Shown one piece after another: positions 41,613-52,017 of a stretch of DNA of 64,000 nt (positions within the stretch are counted from its first letter, which is position 1; every line of letters starts with the position of its first letter). The translations under genes were made by a program, and so were the position numbers. The stretch lies in contig NZ_JABBFQ010000002.1 of the NCBI RefSeq assembly GCF_018494055.1, positions 124,001 to 188,000 of the forward strand, in the 5' to 3' direction. This DNA comes from Rosenbergiella epipactidis. GTDB lineage: Bacteria > Pseudomonadota > Gammaproteobacteria > Enterobacterales > Enterobacteriaceae. Under the pieces are notes generated by a model that was not told the DNA's origin, searched no databases, and saw nothing but the letters and a program-made list of their open reading frames with translations.

Positions 41613-42551
41613 TTACACCGTTGTTCGTTGAACGAAATAATTTCTGGCCGTTTCCACATCCTGCGCAATTTGTTGCGTCAACGCGTCTAGGGATGCAAAT
41701 CGTTGCTCATCACGTATTTTATGTTTAATCACTACTTGGATTCGTTTTCCGTATAGGTCTCTCTGTGTATCGAGTAGATGGACCTCAAGTTGTTGACGAA
41801 TTCCTTTAATCGTTGGGCGAGTACCAATATTCGCGACTCCTGCGAGGGGGTGCTCATCGACGCCATAGACTTCTACTGCAAAAACGCCTTTTACCGGAGT
41901 GACTCGACGCTTTAACGGTATATTGGCTGTCGGGAACCCCAGTGTCCTACCTAGCGCATCGCCATGCACCACACGCCCGGTGATAGACCAAGGACGGCCG
42001 AGTAAAATTTCTGCCTGTGAGAAGTCGCTGTTAGCTAACGCCTGACGCACGGCGGTGCTACTGATACGTTTACCTTGTTCAATATAGGTTTCAGTACTGA
42101 CAACATCAAAACCATATTGTGTTGCTGCCTGTTGTAATAACAGGAAATCACCGCGGCGACCAGCGCCAAATCTAAAATCATCGCCAATCGCGAGTAATTT
42201 CACATTCAGCCTTTTTACCAGAAGTTCACTGATAAAGTTCTCTGCGGTAAGCTTCGCAAAATCTTGATCAAAATTAATGCAGACCACTTCGTCCACACCA
42301 AACTTTTCTAAATGCTCTAGTTTCTCACGCAGACGTGTTAGCCTCGCCGGGGCCGCTTCAGGTTGGAAGAGCTCTAAAGGCTGGGGTTCGAAAACCATCA
42401 CCACAACGGGTAAGTGTCGGTGCGAACCTGCTTGCCGCAAATGACGCAGCAAAGCTTGGTGCCCCCGATGTACGCCATCAAAGTTTCCAATCGTTAAAAC
42501 GCAACCTTGTTGATGCTGTGTGAGATTATGTAGCCCACGGATAAACTTCAT
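41613..42551 (-). CDS. ribF: Bifunctional riboflavin kinase/FAD synthetase
   Basis: RibF phosphorylates riboflavin to FMN and adenylates FMN to FAD. The N-terminal adenylyltransferase motif TIGNFDGVHRGHQALL lies near residues 20-35; the C-terminal kinase domain contains GRTLGFPTANIPL. The start MKFIRGLHNL at 42551 fits the E. coli protein (312 vs 313 residues). The reading frame continues open to 42743, but without similarity. Confidence 0.97.
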   Translation of the reverse strand: MKFIRGLHNLTQHQQGCVLTIGNFDGVHRGHQALLRHLRQAGSHRHLPVVVMVFEPQPLELFQPEAAPARLTRLREKLEHLEKFGVDEVVCINFDQDFAKLTAENFISELLVKRLNVKLLAIGDDFRFGAGRRGDFLLLQQAATQYGFDVVSTETYIEQGKRISSTAVRQALANSDFSQAEILLGRPWSITGRVVHGDALGRTLGFPTANIPLKRRVTPVKGVFAVEVYGVDEHPLAGVANIGTRPTIKGIRQQLEVHLLDTQRDLYGKRIQVVIKHKIRDEQRFASLDALTQQIAQDVETARNYFVQRTTV

Positions 42552-42721
42552 GGCAAACTCGATTTGCTGAAAATGCCCGATTATACCTTGTTCAGCGTTC
42601 AAAATTAACCCGTTGATGTCGGCTTTACGCACTAGTTTTGCCCTTTTTATCCAGTGAATCGCTATTGGGCGTAAATTCCGCACAATTTTGTTGCGAAAGA
42701 CTGTATTCAACGGAGGGAATT

Positions 42722-42730
42722 TGGTAGAAT
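42722..42730 (+). promoter_or_regulatory. Probable rpsT extended -10 promoter
   Basis: TGGTAGAAT forms an extended -10 element followed by a GC-rich CCTGCGCC discriminator, which would suit stringent control of a ribosomal protein. No strong -35 is seen. It lies in the 318-base gap between divergent ribF and rpsT, which contains no other gene. Confidence 0.45.
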
Positions 42731-42869
42731 CCTGCGCCATCAATTACGTAACCGAGCGCCGCGATGTAAGCGACGCTTATTTGCACAAATCCATTGACAA
42801 ACGAAGGGACAAAAGGCATAGTCCTCGACCTTTGATTTGTCCATAAAGAACTAATTTGGGAGTTGGACC

Positions 42870-43133
42870 TTGGCTAATATCAAATCAGCTAAGAAGCGCG
42901 CGGTAACATCTGAAAAGCGTCGCAAACACAATGCTAGCCGTCGCTCTATGATGCGTACTTTCCTCAAGAAAGTTTACGCTGCAATCGCGACTGGCGACAA
43001 GCAAGCTGCACAAAACGCATTTAACGAAATGCAACCAATCGTGGACCGTCAAGCTGCTAAAGGCCTGATCCACAAGAACAAAGCTGCACGTCATAAAGCT
43101 AACTTGACTGCACAAATCAACAAAATGGCTTAA
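42870..43133 (+). CDS. rpsT: 30S ribosomal protein S20
   Basis: This small basic protein of the 30S subunit, 87 residues as in E. coli, starts [20 protein letters not shown]. The start codon is TTG with GGGAGTTGG nearby; E. coli rpsT also uses UUG, where S20 represses its own translation. Confidence 0.98.
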   Translation: MANIKSAKKRAVTSEKRRKHNASRRSMMRTFLKKVYAAIATGDKQAAQNAFNEMQPIVDRQAAKGLIHKNKAARHKANLTAQINKMA

Positions 43134-43155
43134 TCGCCACACGTTGATGTTCTTT

Positions 43156-43183
43156 AAAAAGCCGACCTCTGGTCGGTTTTTTT
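43156..43183 (+). terminator. rpsT terminator
   Basis: CCGACC, loop TCT, GGTCGG followed by a run of seven T, preceded by a complementary A-run. This is a strong rho-independent terminator. Confidence 0.9.
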
Positions 43184-43287
43184 GTTTCTACTTCCCCGTC
43201 TCATCTCTTATCTCGTCAATCACTCAAAGCTACCCTTTTGTTTTACGCCGATCTCATTCTAGGGTCATCTGCCTGCCTTTTTAACCG

Positions 43288-43328
43288 TAAAAAAATACCC
43301 CATAGATCGGAAACCAACCTATGGGGTA
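43288..43328 (-). terminator. dnaJ terminator
   Basis: TACCCCATAG pairs with CTATGGGGTA over a 13-base loop, followed in the minus direction by TTTTTTT. It ends the dnaK-dnaJ transcript. The nhaAR genes found in this gap in E. coli are absent. Confidence 0.85.
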
Positions 43329-43356
43329 GATAAAGCACGTGAATCAGTAAGAATGA

Positions 43357-44499
43357 CTAACGCGTTAAATCATCAAAAAACTTTTTCACGCCATCAAAGA
43401 AGCTCTTAGAGCGTGGGCTATTGGCATCACCTGCCGGTCCACCTAATGACTCACCTAGCTCTTGCAGTAGCTGTTTCTGCTTCTCATTGAGCTTCACAGG
43501 GGTTTCTACCACTACACGACAGAGCAAATCCCCTACAGCGCCGCCACGAACCGATTTGACGCCTTTACCGCGCATACGGAATAGCTTACCGGTTTGGGTT
43601 TCTGCAGGGATTTTTAGTTTGACTCGACCATCCAGTGTTGGGACTTCAATTTCCCCACCCAGGGCTGCCATGGCAAAATTGACCGGCACTTCACAGAAAA
43701 GATTACTCTCTTCACGTTCGAAGATAGCGTGCTTTTTAACTGAAACTTGAACGTACAGATCACCAGACGGTGCACCCTGTTCTCCGGCTTCACCTTCGCC
43801 GCTTAAGCGAATACGGTCACCAGTGTCGACACCTGCGGGGATTTTTACCGACAGCGTTTTAGATTTCTCTACACGACCATGTCCATGGCAAGCATTACAT
43901 GGGTCTTTAATGACGGTCCCACGCCCTTGACAGGTTGGGCAAGGCTGTTGCACCGCGAAGAAACCTTGGCGCATTTGTACTTGGCCCGCGCCCTGACAGG
44001 TCGAACAGGTTTGAGGCTTAGAGCCAGCCTTCGCACCGCTGCCGTCGCACTTCTCACACTCTTGCAACGTAGGGATCCGGATCTCTTTGGTGACGCCACG
44101 GACAGCTTCCTCAAGCGTCAGCTCCATGGTGTAGCGTAAATCGGAGCCACGCGCTGCGCGTTGACGACGACCGCCACCGAAAATGTCACCGAAAACATCA
44201 CCGAAGATATCGCCGAAATCAGCACCGCCGCCGCCAAAGCCGCCGCCGAAACCACCACCGCCCATTCCGCCTTGCTCGAACGCAGCATGGCCGTATTGGT
44301 CATAAGCAGCACGCTTCTGATCATCGGTGAGGATTTCATAAGCTTCTTTAACTTCTTTAAACTTTTCTTCAGCTTCTGCATTCCCCGGGTTTCTATCCGG
44401 GTGAAACTTCATTGCTAAGCGTTTGTACGCTTTTTTGATTTCACGCTCATCCGCTGATTTGGATACGCCTAAAATCTCGTAATAATCACTCTTTGCCAT
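43357..44499 (-). CDS. dnaJ: Hsp40 co-chaperone DnaJ
   Basis: DnaJ delivers clients to DnaK and triggers its ATPase. The J-domain carries HPD in KFHPDRNPG near residues 33-35, then a Gly/Phe-rich region ([15 protein letters not shown]) near 75-100. Four CXXCXGXG zinc repeats follow: [24 protein letters not shown] and CNACHGHG. The 380-residue length is near E. coli (376). The start is [11 protein letters not shown] at 44499. Confidence 0.98.
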   Translation of the reverse strand: MAKSDYYEILGVSKSADEREIKKAYKRLAMKFHPDRNPGNAEAEEKFKEVKEAYEILTDDQKRAAYDQYGHAAFEQGGMGGGGFGGGFGGGGADFGDIFGDVFGDIFGGGRRQRAARGSDLRYTMELTLEEAVRGVTKEIRIPTLQECEKCDGSGAKAGSKPQTCSTCQGAGQVQMRQGFFAVQQPCPTCQGRGTVIKDPCNACHGHGRVEKSKTLSVKIPAGVDTGDRIRLSGEGEAGEQGAPSGDLYVQVSVKKHAIFEREESNLFCEVPVNFAMAALGGEIEVPTLDGRVKLKIPAETQTGKLFRMRGKGVKSVRGGAVGDLLCRVVVETPVKLNEKQKQLLQELGESLGGPAGDANSPRSKSFFDGVKKFFDDLTR

Positions 44500-44520
44500 C
44501 GTTCTTGCCCTTAACATGAG

Positions 44521-44554
44521 AGCACGGGCGTGGAGAAACTCCTACGCCCGTGCT
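44521..44554 (-). other. dnaK-dnaJ intercistronic hairpin
   Basis: AGCACGGGCGT pairs with ACGCCCGTGCT, extended inside by GGAG/CTCC around an AAA loop, giving a very stable hairpin without a U-tract. A smaller AATACAG/CTGTATT stem follows at 44562-44580. Such structures can lower dnaJ relative to dnaK and protect the dnaK message end. Confidence 0.7.
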
Positions 44555-44598
44555 GGTTAGCAATACAGACTTACTGTATTGAGCCCGGTCATGGGCAA

Positions 44599-46506
44599 TT
44601 ATTTTTTGTCTTTGACTTCTTCAAACTCAGCATCAACGGCATCGTTGTCTTGCTGAGTAGCACCTTCGGCTTGGCCTGATTGAGCTTGCTGTTGTTGCTG
44701 AGCCAGTTCCATCAGTTTGCCTGATACTTCAGCTAAGGCTTGGATCTTAGCTTCGATCTCAGCTTTATCTTCACCGCGCAGTGCTGTTTCCAGCTCTGTC
44801 AGTGCAGTGTCGATAGGCGCTTTGTCGTCTGCAGACAGTTTGTCACCTGCTTCTTCCAATTGCTTACGAGTGCTGTGAACGATCTGGTCACCTTGGTTAC
44901 GAGTCTGTACCAGCTCCTCGAACTTACGGTCAGATTCAGCGTTCGCTTCTGCATCACGTACCATTTTTTCGACTTCTTCATCGTTCAGACCCGAAGAGGC
45001 TTTAATGGTAATTTTTTGCTCTTTTCCGCTGTTCTTATCTTTAGCAGAAACGTGCAGGATGCCATCCGCATCGATGTCAAAGGTTACTTCAATTTGTGGC
45101 ATACCACGTGGTGCTGCTTGGATACCATCTAGGTTGAACTGGCCAAGTGACTTGTTATCACCTGAACGCTTACGCTCACCTTGCAGCACATGAATGGTTA
45201 CCGCAGATTGGTTGTCTTCTGCAGTAGAGAACACTTGGCTGTGCTTAGTTGGGATCGTGGTATTTTTGCTGATCAGTGAGGTCATCACGCCGCCCATTGT
45301 CTCGATACCCAGAGATAATGGCGTAACATCCAGCAATAATACGTCTTTAACGTCACCCGCTAAAACACCACCTTGTACTGCTGCACCGACGGCAACGGCT
45401 TCGTCTGGGTTCACGTCTTTACGTGGTTCTTTACCAAAGAAATCTTTAACTTTGCTTTGAACCAGTGGCATACGTGTTTGACCACCAACCAAGATGACAT
45501 CATTGATATCTGAAACAGACAGACCCGCATCTTGCAGTGCAATTTTTAACGGCTCAATAGAGCGAGCAACCAAATCTTCAACTAAAGATTCTAATTTCGC
45601 ACGAGTTACTTTTAAGTTTAAGTGCTTAGGCCCTGTCGCATCAGCGGTGATGTATGGCAGGTTAACGTCAGTTTGTTGTGCAGAAGAAAGCTCGATTTTT
45701 GCTTTCTCAGCCGCTTCTTTCAGACGTTGCATCGCTAACGGATCGTTGTGCAGATCGATGCCTTGCTCTTTCTTAAACTCAGCAACTAAATAGTTGATCA
45801 TACGGCTATCGAAATCTTCACCACCTAAGTGAGTATCACCATTGGTCGCTAATACTTCGAAGGTTTTTTCACCGTCAACTTCGTCGATCTCGATGATTGA
45901 GATATCAAAAGTACCACCACCTAAGTCGTAAACCGCGATAGTACGGTTACCTTCACCTTTGTCTAAGCCATACGCCAGCGCTGCGGCAGTTGGTTCGTTG
46001 ATGATACGCTTAACTTCTAACCCTGCGATACGGCCAGCATCTTTAGTTGCTTGACGCTGCGCATCGTTGAAGTATGCCGGTACGGTGATTACGGCTTCAG
46101 TCACTGGCTCACCCAAGTAGTCTTCCGCTGTTTTCTTCATTTTCTTCAGAACTTCAGCAGAGATTTGTGGTGGTGCCATTTTTTGGCCTTTCACGTCTAA
46201 CCATGCGTCGCCGTTATCAGCAGACACGATTTGGTAAGGCATGATTTTCAGGTCACGCTGCACTTCTTCGTCTTGGAAACGACGTCCGATTAAGCGCTTA
46301 ATTGCAAATAAAGTATTTTGCGGGTTGGTTACTGCTTGGCGCTTCGCAGGTTGACCCACTAAGGTTTCACCGTCTTGCGCATAAGCAATAATTGATGGAG
46401 TGGTACGATCACCCTCTGCGTTTTCTAATACGCGCGCTTTTGCGCCGTCCATGATGGCAACACATGAGTTGGTTGTACCAAGGTCAATACCAATAATCTT
46501 ACCCAT
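44599..46506 (-). CDS. dnaK: Hsp70 chaperone DnaK
   Basis: DnaK is the main Hsp70, folding nascent and stressed proteins and controlling sigma-32. The 635-residue protein (E. coli 638) begins [16 protein letters not shown]. It has the nucleotide-binding signatures [15 protein letters not shown] and LVGGQTRMP, the linker [14 protein letters not shown] and a charged C-terminal tail ending in EEVKDKK. The start is set at MGKI (46506) because GGGAG would be only two bases away from the alternative at 46515. Confidence 0.99.
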   Translation of the reverse strand: MGKIIGIDLGTTNSCVAIMDGAKARVLENAEGDRTTPSIIAYAQDGETLVGQPAKRQAVTNPQNTLFAIKRLIGRRFQDEEVQRDLKIMPYQIVSADNGDAWLDVKGQKMAPPQISAEVLKKMKKTAEDYLGEPVTEAVITVPAYFNDAQRQATKDAGRIAGLEVKRIINEPTAAALAYGLDKGEGNRTIAVYDLGGGTFDISIIEIDEVDGEKTFEVLATNGDTHLGGEDFDSRMINYLVAEFKKEQGIDLHNDPLAMQRLKEAAEKAKIELSSAQQTDVNLPYITADATGPKHLNLKVTRAKLESLVEDLVARSIEPLKIALQDAGLSVSDINDVILVGGQTRMPLVQSKVKDFFGKEPRKDVNPDEAVAVGAAVQGGVLAGDVKDVLLLDVTPLSLGIETMGGVMTSLISKNTTIPTKHSQVFSTAEDNQSAVTIHVLQGERKRSGDNKSLGQFNLDGIQAAPRGMPQIEVTFDIDADGILHVSAKDKNSGKEQKITIKASSGLNDEEVEKMVRDAEANAESDRKFEELVQTRNQGDQIVHSTRKQLEEAGDKLSADDKAPIDTALTELETALRGEDKAEIEAKIQALAEVSGKLMELAQQQQQAQSGQAEGATQQDNDAVDAEFEEVKDKK

Positions 46507-46553
46507 TATAAACATCTCCCACGTAAATTCTGTTTTGTTCGGTTATAAACTAT

Positions 46554-46582
46554 AGATGCGGTCTATTGAGTGATTTTCAAGA
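46554..46582 (-). promoter_or_regulatory. dnaK heat-shock promoter P2 candidate
   Basis: CTTGAAAA and CCGCATCTA are separated by 13 bases counted from TTGAAA, within the range for sigma-32. It lies nearer dnaK than P1. Confidence 0.6.
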
Positions 46583-46626
46583 CGTCGATCTCAGTTTTTT
46601 TTCGTTGATAACGTTCGATAGTTACC

Positions 46627-46656
46627 AGATGGGGGCGGTTTACCGAGCATCAAGGG
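46627..46656 (-). promoter_or_regulatory. dnaK heat-shock promoter P1
   Basis: CCCTTGATG, 12 bases, then CCCCCATCT matches the sigma-32 consensus and is nearly identical to the E. coli dnaK P1 core (CCCTTGATG ... CCCCATTT). Confidence 0.85.
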
Positions 46657-46672
46657 ATAAACGAAAAAAAAT

Positions 46673-47965
46673 TTACTTTTTTTTCGAAAAATCCTGCTGT
46701 CCACCTCTAAAAATAAGGCAACTGACGATAACAACGCCACAAAGGCCGAGTAGATACAGTGCAGGAAGTTGTCGGTTGTAGGGCATCAGTAGGGTAATAA
46801 ATAACGGCGTCAGCCCGCCAAATACGGCATAACCAAGATTATAGGCAGTGGCTAATCCGGTGAATCTGACCTGAGGGGGGAAAACCGTCACCATCAGCGC
46901 GGGGATGATGCCCAACACGCCCATCATCAGCCCGACCATGCCATAAGCGAAAAAGAATTGAGAGGGGGCGACGTTCAGGCAGTAAAAGAGCCACAAGACC
47001 GCCGCCGCGAGCAGCACACAGCCGACTAATAAACTGCGACTCATCCCCCATTTATCCGCTGCCATCCCCCCTCCTATACAGCCGAGCATCAGCATACAGG
47101 TTGCGAGAGTATTCGCCTGAAGGCTGTCAGCCGCTGAGATAGCAAACCATTTTTGAAATAATACGGGTGCCATCAGGATTAATACAATAATGGCCACAGC
47201 TAAGAGCCAAGTCAGCAGGGTCGAGAAAATGAGAGCCGGACGATAAGAGAGTAAAAGGGTTTTGATCGGTAAACGAGTTTGGCTTCGCTGCTGTTGCATC
47301 GCCAAAAAAACCGGCGTTTCGTGCAACCAACGCCGAAGAAACATGCCCATCAAACCAAATCCCCCTCCTATTAGAAAAGCGATTCGCCATCCTATGTCGG
47401 CCAATACCCCTGCTGGTAGCAAATAAGTCAGCCCTTGTGTAATCAGTGAGCCAAGGATAATACCGAGGGTGAGCCCACTCGTAAGCAGACCACAGGCTAC
47501 CCCCACCCGTGAATGAGGGACATGCTCAGACACAAATACCCATGCACCAGGAACCTCCCCACCGATGGCGGCTCCTTGCAGGATCCGCAACAGTAACATT
47601 ATGATTGGCGCGGCAATCCCTATTGATGCGTAATCGGGCAGTAGCCCCATCACTGTCGTGGGCAGTGCCATCATTAAAATACTTAGCGTGAAGGTTTTCT
47701 TACGGCCTAATTTATCGCCGTAATGGGCGAGGATAACACCGCCTAGTGGTCGGGCGAGATAACCTGCAGCGAACAGTGCGAAGGTTTGCAGCTGGCGTAA
47801 CCAGTCAGGAAGGTCGGCAGGGAAAAAGTGCTCCCCGATAACCAGCGCGAAAAAGGCAAAGATAACAAAATCGTAGAACTCTAATGCCCCGCCTACGGCG
47901 GCTAAAGCGAGTGTTTTAATATCGTGTCGCGTTAGGGGTCGCGGGGAAATTGTGGGTTGCTGCAT
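46673..47965 (-). CDS. MHS-type major facilitator transporter
   Basis: This 430-residue inner-membrane transporter has about 12 hydrophobic segments and belongs to the metabolite:H+ symporter group, related to ProP and other organic acid or osmolyte carriers. Typical stretches are ALEFYDFVIFAFFALVIGEHFFP near residue 26, the loop 2-3 motif YGDKLGRKKTF and LQGAAIGGEVPGAWVFVSEH in segment 5. GGAGAGG lies upstream of the ATG. It stands between mog and dnaK, where E. coli carries satP; the substrate is unknown. The dnaK heat-shock promoter lies just beyond its end. Confidence 0.82.
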   Translation of the reverse strand: MQQPTISPRPLTRHDIKTLALAAVGGALEFYDFVIFAFFALVIGEHFFPADLPDWLRQLQTFALFAAGYLARPLGGVILAHYGDKLGRKKTFTLSILMMALPTTVMGLLPDYASIGIAAPIIMLLLRILQGAAIGGEVPGAWVFVSEHVPHSRVGVACGLLTSGLTLGIILGSLITQGLTYLLPAGVLADIGWRIAFLIGGGFGLMGMFLRRWLHETPVFLAMQQQRSQTRLPIKTLLLSYRPALIFSTLLTWLLAVAIIVLILMAPVLFQKWFAISAADSLQANTLATCMLMLGCIGGGMAADKWGMSRSLLVGCVLLAAAVLWLFYCLNVAPSQFFFAYGMVGLMMGVLGIIPALMVTVFPPQVRFTGLATAYNLGYAVFGGLTPLFITLLMPYNRQLPALYLLGLCGVVIVSCLIFRGGQQDFSKKK

Positions 47966-48051
47966 TAACGAAGCCTCTCCATGACTGGGGTAAGCCTCGA
48001 CTATATCTGGATAATTTCATTAATAGAATTAACGATTATAAAATCAGTACC

Positions 48052-48639
48052 TCAAGCCTCTGGGGGACGTCGAGCACTTTTCGGGCGAAACGAATCGACT
48101 ACCGTTTTATCCGTGTCCAACCACGGGTTATCTAAAAGTTGTAGACAATACCCGACACTCGCGAAGATCCCCGTGACGCGAATATTTCCCTGTTCATCCC
48201 TCACGCCTTCAAGAGTTTCCTTGATGGATTTAGGTTGGCCGGGAAGGTTGAGGATTAGCGCTTGCCCTCGGATTACGCCGACTTGTCGAGAAAGTATTGC
48301 CGTCGGGACATAATGTAAGCTGATTTGGCGCATCTGCTCGCCAAATCCAGGCATTACCCTGTCGGCAACCGCTAAGGTCGCATCCGGTGTGACATCGCGT
48401 AATGCGGGGCCGGTGCCTCCTGTCGTCAACACTAAGTGACACCCTTGCTGATCAACCAACTCACATAGTGTCTGTTCGATAAGGGCTTGTTCGTCAGCAA
48501 TAAGACGCTGCTCAAGAAGATAAGGGGTTGTGATCGCCTGTTCCAACCATTCGGCTAAGGCGGGTAAACCTTTATCGGGATAAATACCTTGCGAGGCGCG
48601 ATCGGAGACGGAGACAATACCAATACGTAGTGGGGTCAT
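48052..48639 (-). CDS. mog: Molybdopterin adenylyltransferase
   Basis: Mog adenylates molybdopterin before metal insertion in molybdenum-cofactor synthesis. The 195 residues equal E. coli in length; IGIVSVSDRAS, LTTGGTGPALRDVTPDAT and NLPGQPKSIKETL are characteristic. It is on the same strand as talB, 53 bases downstream. Confidence 0.95.
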   Translation of the reverse strand: MTPLRIGIVSVSDRASQGIYPDKGLPALAEWLEQAITTPYLLEQRLIADEQALIEQTLCELVDQQGCHLVLTTGGTGPALRDVTPDATLAVADRVMPGFGEQMRQISLHYVPTAILSRQVGVIRGQALILNLPGQPKSIKETLEGVRDEQGNIRVTGIFASVGYCLQLLDNPWLDTDKTVVDSFRPKSARRPPEA

Positions 48640-48659
48640 AACAATTCTTTAATAGGAAG

Positions 48660-48683
48660 AAAACCGCGGCCGATGGGCCGCGG
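48660..48683 (-). terminator. talB terminator
   Basis: CCGCGGCC, loop GATG, GGCCGCGG, followed in the minus direction by TTTTCTTCC. The stem is strong and the T-tract moderate, so partial read-through into mog is possible. Confidence 0.7.
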
Positions 48684-48692
48684 AGAGGAAGA

Positions 48693-49646
48693 TTACAGCA
48701 GTTCTTCGATCATTTTTTCTAATTTGCCTTGGTCTACCGCAAAGTTACGGATGCCTTCAGCAAGTTTTGCAACGGCCATTGGGTCTTGGTTATGTTCCCA
48801 ATAGAACTCAGCTTCAGTCATTTTTTCAGGACGCGCTTTAGTTTCGCCGCTGTAGCTCAGTTTACGTTCTAACTCACCTTCAGACTCGTGCAGCTCTTTA
48901 AGCAGCGCAGGTGAAATGGTCAGGCGATCACAACCGGCTAATTCAATAATTTCGCCTACGTTACGGAAGCTAGCACCCATTACTACGGTTTCATAACCGT
49001 GTTGTTTGTAATAGTTATAGATCTCAGTAACAGAGACTACACCTGGATCTTCTTGCGGTGCGTACTCTTTCTTATCAGTATTCGCTTTGTACCAGTCTAG
49101 GATACGGCCAACGAATGGAGAGATAAGGTAGGCACCCGCTTCAGCACAGGCACGTGCTTGCGCGAAGGAGAATAACAGGGTCAGGTTACAGTTGATGCCT
49201 TCTTTTTCTAACTGCTCAGCAGCGCGGATGCCCTGCCAAGTTGACGCCAGCTTAATCAGTACGCGATCATTGCTGATGCCTGCATCGTTGTATAACTTGA
49301 TCAGGCTACGAGCTTTCGCCAGGCTGGCTTCGGTATCGTAAGAAAGACGTGCATCAACTTCAGTTGAGATACGGCCTGGAACTAATTTGAGGATTTCAAG
49401 ACCGATGTTCACATTCAGACGGTCTGAAGTCAGAGCAATTTGCTCTTCGCGATCATTACTTTGTTTACGAGCCCACTCGATCGCTTCGTCAATCAGGCGG
49501 CGGTACTCAGGAATTTTCGCTGCGTTCAGAATCAATGAAGGGTTAGTCGTTGCATCTTGTGGCTTGTAAAGCTTCATCGCTTCAATATCGCCAGTATCGG
49601 CTACAACGGTTGTCAATTTACGCAGTGATGTGAGTTTGTCGGTCAT
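48693..49646 (-). CDS. talB: Transaldolase B
   Basis: Transaldolase transfers dihydroxyacetone units in the non-oxidative pentose-phosphate pathway. The 317 residues equal E. coli in length. The Schiff-base lysine is in [11 protein letters not shown] near residue 132; [10 protein letters not shown] and [19 protein letters not shown] are also family hallmarks. The start was moved to [10 protein letters not shown], with GAGAAG upstream; a frame from 49703 adds 19 unrelated residues. Confidence 0.97.
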   Translation of the reverse strand: MTDKLTSLRKLTTVVADTGDIEAMKLYKPQDATTNPSLILNAAKIPEYRRLIDEAIEWARKQSNDREEQIALTSDRLNVNIGLEILKLVPGRISTEVDARLSYDTEASLAKARSLIKLYNDAGISNDRVLIKLASTWQGIRAAEQLEKEGINCNLTLLFSFAQARACAEAGAYLISPFVGRILDWYKANTDKKEYAPQEDPGVVSVTEIYNYYKQHGYETVVMGASFRNVGEIIELAGCDRLTISPALLKELHESEGELERKLSYSGETKARPEKMTEAEFYWEHNQDPMAVAKLAEGIRNFAVDQGKLEKMIEELL

Positions 49647-49909
49647 ATTTTGCTTCTCTTCTGTTTGACAGTAAGTGTTAAAAGCCTGTTTCGATAATAT
49701 CACGCGCGCTCAGACACGCAAGCGCAGGGAGAAAGTAAGTCTCGTTATCCGCAGGAATAAACAAGAATGCTCGTTTTGTGAAATAAAATAGTACTCATAA
49801 TACTTACCATAGCTTGTTCGTATCAGAGCCATTTGTCGATTTGTGCAACTTATTTGTTACACTTGCAGAATATTGTCACCTGACACCGATACAGACTGAG
49901 GATCTCATT

Positions 49910-50683
49910 ATGCTAATGCTTATTTCTCCGGCTAAAACCCTGGACTATGAATCGCCGGTTCCGGTTTCAAATTATACCCAGCCAGAGTTGCTTAACGCTT
50001 CTCAGCAATTAATCGATATTGCGAAAAAGCTTTCACCCGCTGAGATTGCTTCTCTGATGAAGATTAGCGATAAACTTTCACACTTAAATGCCGACCGCTT
50101 TAATCAATGGTCAACCCCCTTTTCCCCCGATAATGCGCGCCAAGCATTATTTGCCTTTAAAGGCGATGTTTATACAGGCCTGCAAGCGGATCAACTCTCG
50201 CCTGACGCCATCGATTTTGCACAGCAACATTTAAGAATGCTGTCAGGACTGTACGGGGTATTACGTCCTTTGGATTTGATGCAACCCTATCGATTAGAGA
50301 TGGGGATAAAACTCGCTAATCCAGCGGGGAAAGACCTCTACGCATTTTGGGGGGAAACCATTACCCAGCAACTCAATCAACATATCGAAGCTCAAAACGA
50401 GAAGTGGGTGATCAACTTAGCCTCCGATGAGTATTTCAAAGCGGTTGACCCAACAAAGTTGAAAGCGAAGCTGATTAAGCCTGTTTTCCTTGACGAAAAG
50501 AACGGGAAATTTAAGGTGATCAGTTTCTACGCTAAGAAAGCGCGGGGAATGATGTGCCGATTTATTATCGAAAATAAGATTACTCAGCCAGAAAAATTAA
50601 CTGAATTTGATAAGGAAGGCTATTTTTACGATGCCCAGCGTAGCACGGAAAATGAATGGGTATTTTGCCGTCACGAAGTCTAG
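49910..50683 (+). CDS. yaaA: Peroxide stress resistance protein YaaA
   Basis: YaaA lowers free intracellular iron under hydrogen-peroxide stress, in the OxyR regulon of E. coli; it is also described as a DNA-binding protein. The 257 residues (E. coli 258) include [44 protein letters not shown] and [13 protein letters not shown]. The start at MLMLISPAK has GAGGA upstream; the frame is open further to 49814 without similarity. It converges on thrC. Confidence 0.95.
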   Translation: MLMLISPAKTLDYESPVPVSNYTQPELLNASQQLIDIAKKLSPAEIASLMKISDKLSHLNADRFNQWSTPFSPDNARQALFAFKGDVYTGLQADQLSPDAIDFAQQHLRMLSGLYGVLRPLDLMQPYRLEMGIKLANPAGKDLYAFWGETITQQLNQHIEAQNEKWVINLASDEYFKAVDPTKLKAKLIKPVFLDEKNGKFKVISFYAKKARGMMCRFIIENKITQPEKLTEFDKEGYFYDAQRSTENEWVFCRHEV

Positions 50684-50684
50684 T

Positions 50685-50709
50685 AAAAAGGCGGACTCTC
50701 GTCCGCCTT
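50685..50709. terminator. Bidirectional terminator between yaaA and thrC
   Basis: AAGGCGGAC, loop TCTC, GTCCGCCTT. In the minus direction it ends in TTTTT, making it a good terminator for the thr operon; for yaaA the tail is weaker. Confidence 0.8.
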
Positions 50710-50715
50710 GACCTG

Positions 50716-52017
50716 TTATGCCTTACTGACGCTCTCTAATAAGATACGACGCAATTCAAGGAATTCCGATCCGATAGTCTTGGATAATAATGGTAAATCC
50801 GCACGCTCTGCCAGAGGCTGTGGAAGAGGCAAGGTTTCACCTAAGATTTCTTCGACGCTTTCTTTGAATTTCGCAGGATGTGCCGTACCGAGGAATAAGC
50901 CGTACTCCCCTTCCTGAAGCTGTTCGGTCAGCACTTGCCACGCGATAGCGGCATGTGGCTCAGACACATAGCCTTGGCTGGCAAGTGAGCGAACTGCTGC
51001 GCGCGTTTGCTCGTCGTTCAGTGCGCCGTAGCCGAGAGAGTTAAGCTGCCAATTTTTACGGCGGAACAGTTCTTCAACCCGTGGCCAGTTATTCGGTTGG
51101 CTAACATCCATTGCGTTCGACAAGGTGGCAACCGTTTTATTCGGCGTCCACTGTCCCGATGCTAAGAAGCGCGGCACGGTATCATTGGCATTCGTCGCCG
51201 CAATGAAACGTTTAATCGGTAGGCCCATGGCTTTAGCGATTAAGCCCGCCGTTAAGTCACCGAAGTTACCACTTGGCACGGAAATAACGAGTTGGTTACG
51301 TTTCTCTTGCGGTAACTGAGCAACGGCTTCGAAGTAATAACACACTTGCGCAAGCAGACGGCTTATATTGATAGAGTTAGCCGAGTTAAGACCAATCGCG
51401 TTTTTCAGTTCGACATCGTCAAACGCTTGTTTTACTAAGCTTTGACAAGCATCGAAATCATCTGCCACGGCCAGGGTGGTAATATTCCCACCAAGCGTAC
51501 AGAACAGTTTCTCTTGCAGAGGACTGATCTTACCTTCTGGGTAAAGGATCACGACATTAATATTTTCCATACCGTAAAAAGCATGGGCCACTGCCGCACC
51601 AGTATCACCTGAGGTTGCCGTAAGGATAGTAATTTTTTCCTCAGGCTTTTTCGATAACGCCAAAACCTGTGCCATAAAACGGCCACCGAAGTCTTTAAAC
51701 GCTAAGGTTGGGCCATGGAATAATTCTAGGCTAGCGACGTTATCAGAAACAGCTTTAACGGGCGCAGGAAAAGCAAAGGCGGCACCTACACGTTGCAACA
51801 GTTCTTCTTCAGAAATTTCTTCTCCGATGAGTGCCGATAAAATCTTACTACTACGGGTCACAAAGTCGAGTGTTAGCCACTCTTCGATAACGGTGGAGTC
51901 AATTTCAGGCAGTTCATGCGGAAAAAAGAGCCCTTGTTGCGATCCCAATCCCTGCTTGACTGCCTGAGTGAAACTAACCTGCTCATTGTGATCTTTTAGA
52001 TTGTAGAGTTTCATCAT
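50716..52017 (-). CDS. thrC: Threonine synthase
   Basis: ThrC converts O-phosphohomoserine to threonine with PLP. The 433 residues (E. coli 428) carry the PLP lysine in LAFKDFGGRF near residue 107 and the phosphate-binding VPSGNFGDLTAG. It directly follows thrB and is the last gene of the thr operon. Confidence 0.98.
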   Translation of the reverse strand: MMKLYNLKDHNEQVSFTQAVKQGLGSQQGLFFPHELPEIDSTVIEEWLTLDFVTRSSKILSALIGEEISEEELLQRVGAAFAFPAPVKAVSDNVASLELFHGPTLAFKDFGGRFMAQVLALSKKPEEKITILTATSGDTGAAVAHAFYGMENINVVILYPEGKISPLQEKLFCTLGGNITTLAVADDFDACQSLVKQAFDDVELKNAIGLNSANSINISRLLAQVCYYFEAVAQLPQEKRNQLVISVPSGNFGDLTAGLIAKAMGLPIKRFIAATNANDTVPRFLASGQWTPNKTVATLSNAMDVSQPNNWPRVEELFRRKNWQLNSLGYGALNDEQTRAAVRSLASQGYVSEPHAAIAWQVLTEQLQEGEYGLFLGTAHPAKFKESVEEILGETLPLPQPLAERADLPLLSKTIGSEFLELRRILLESVSKA

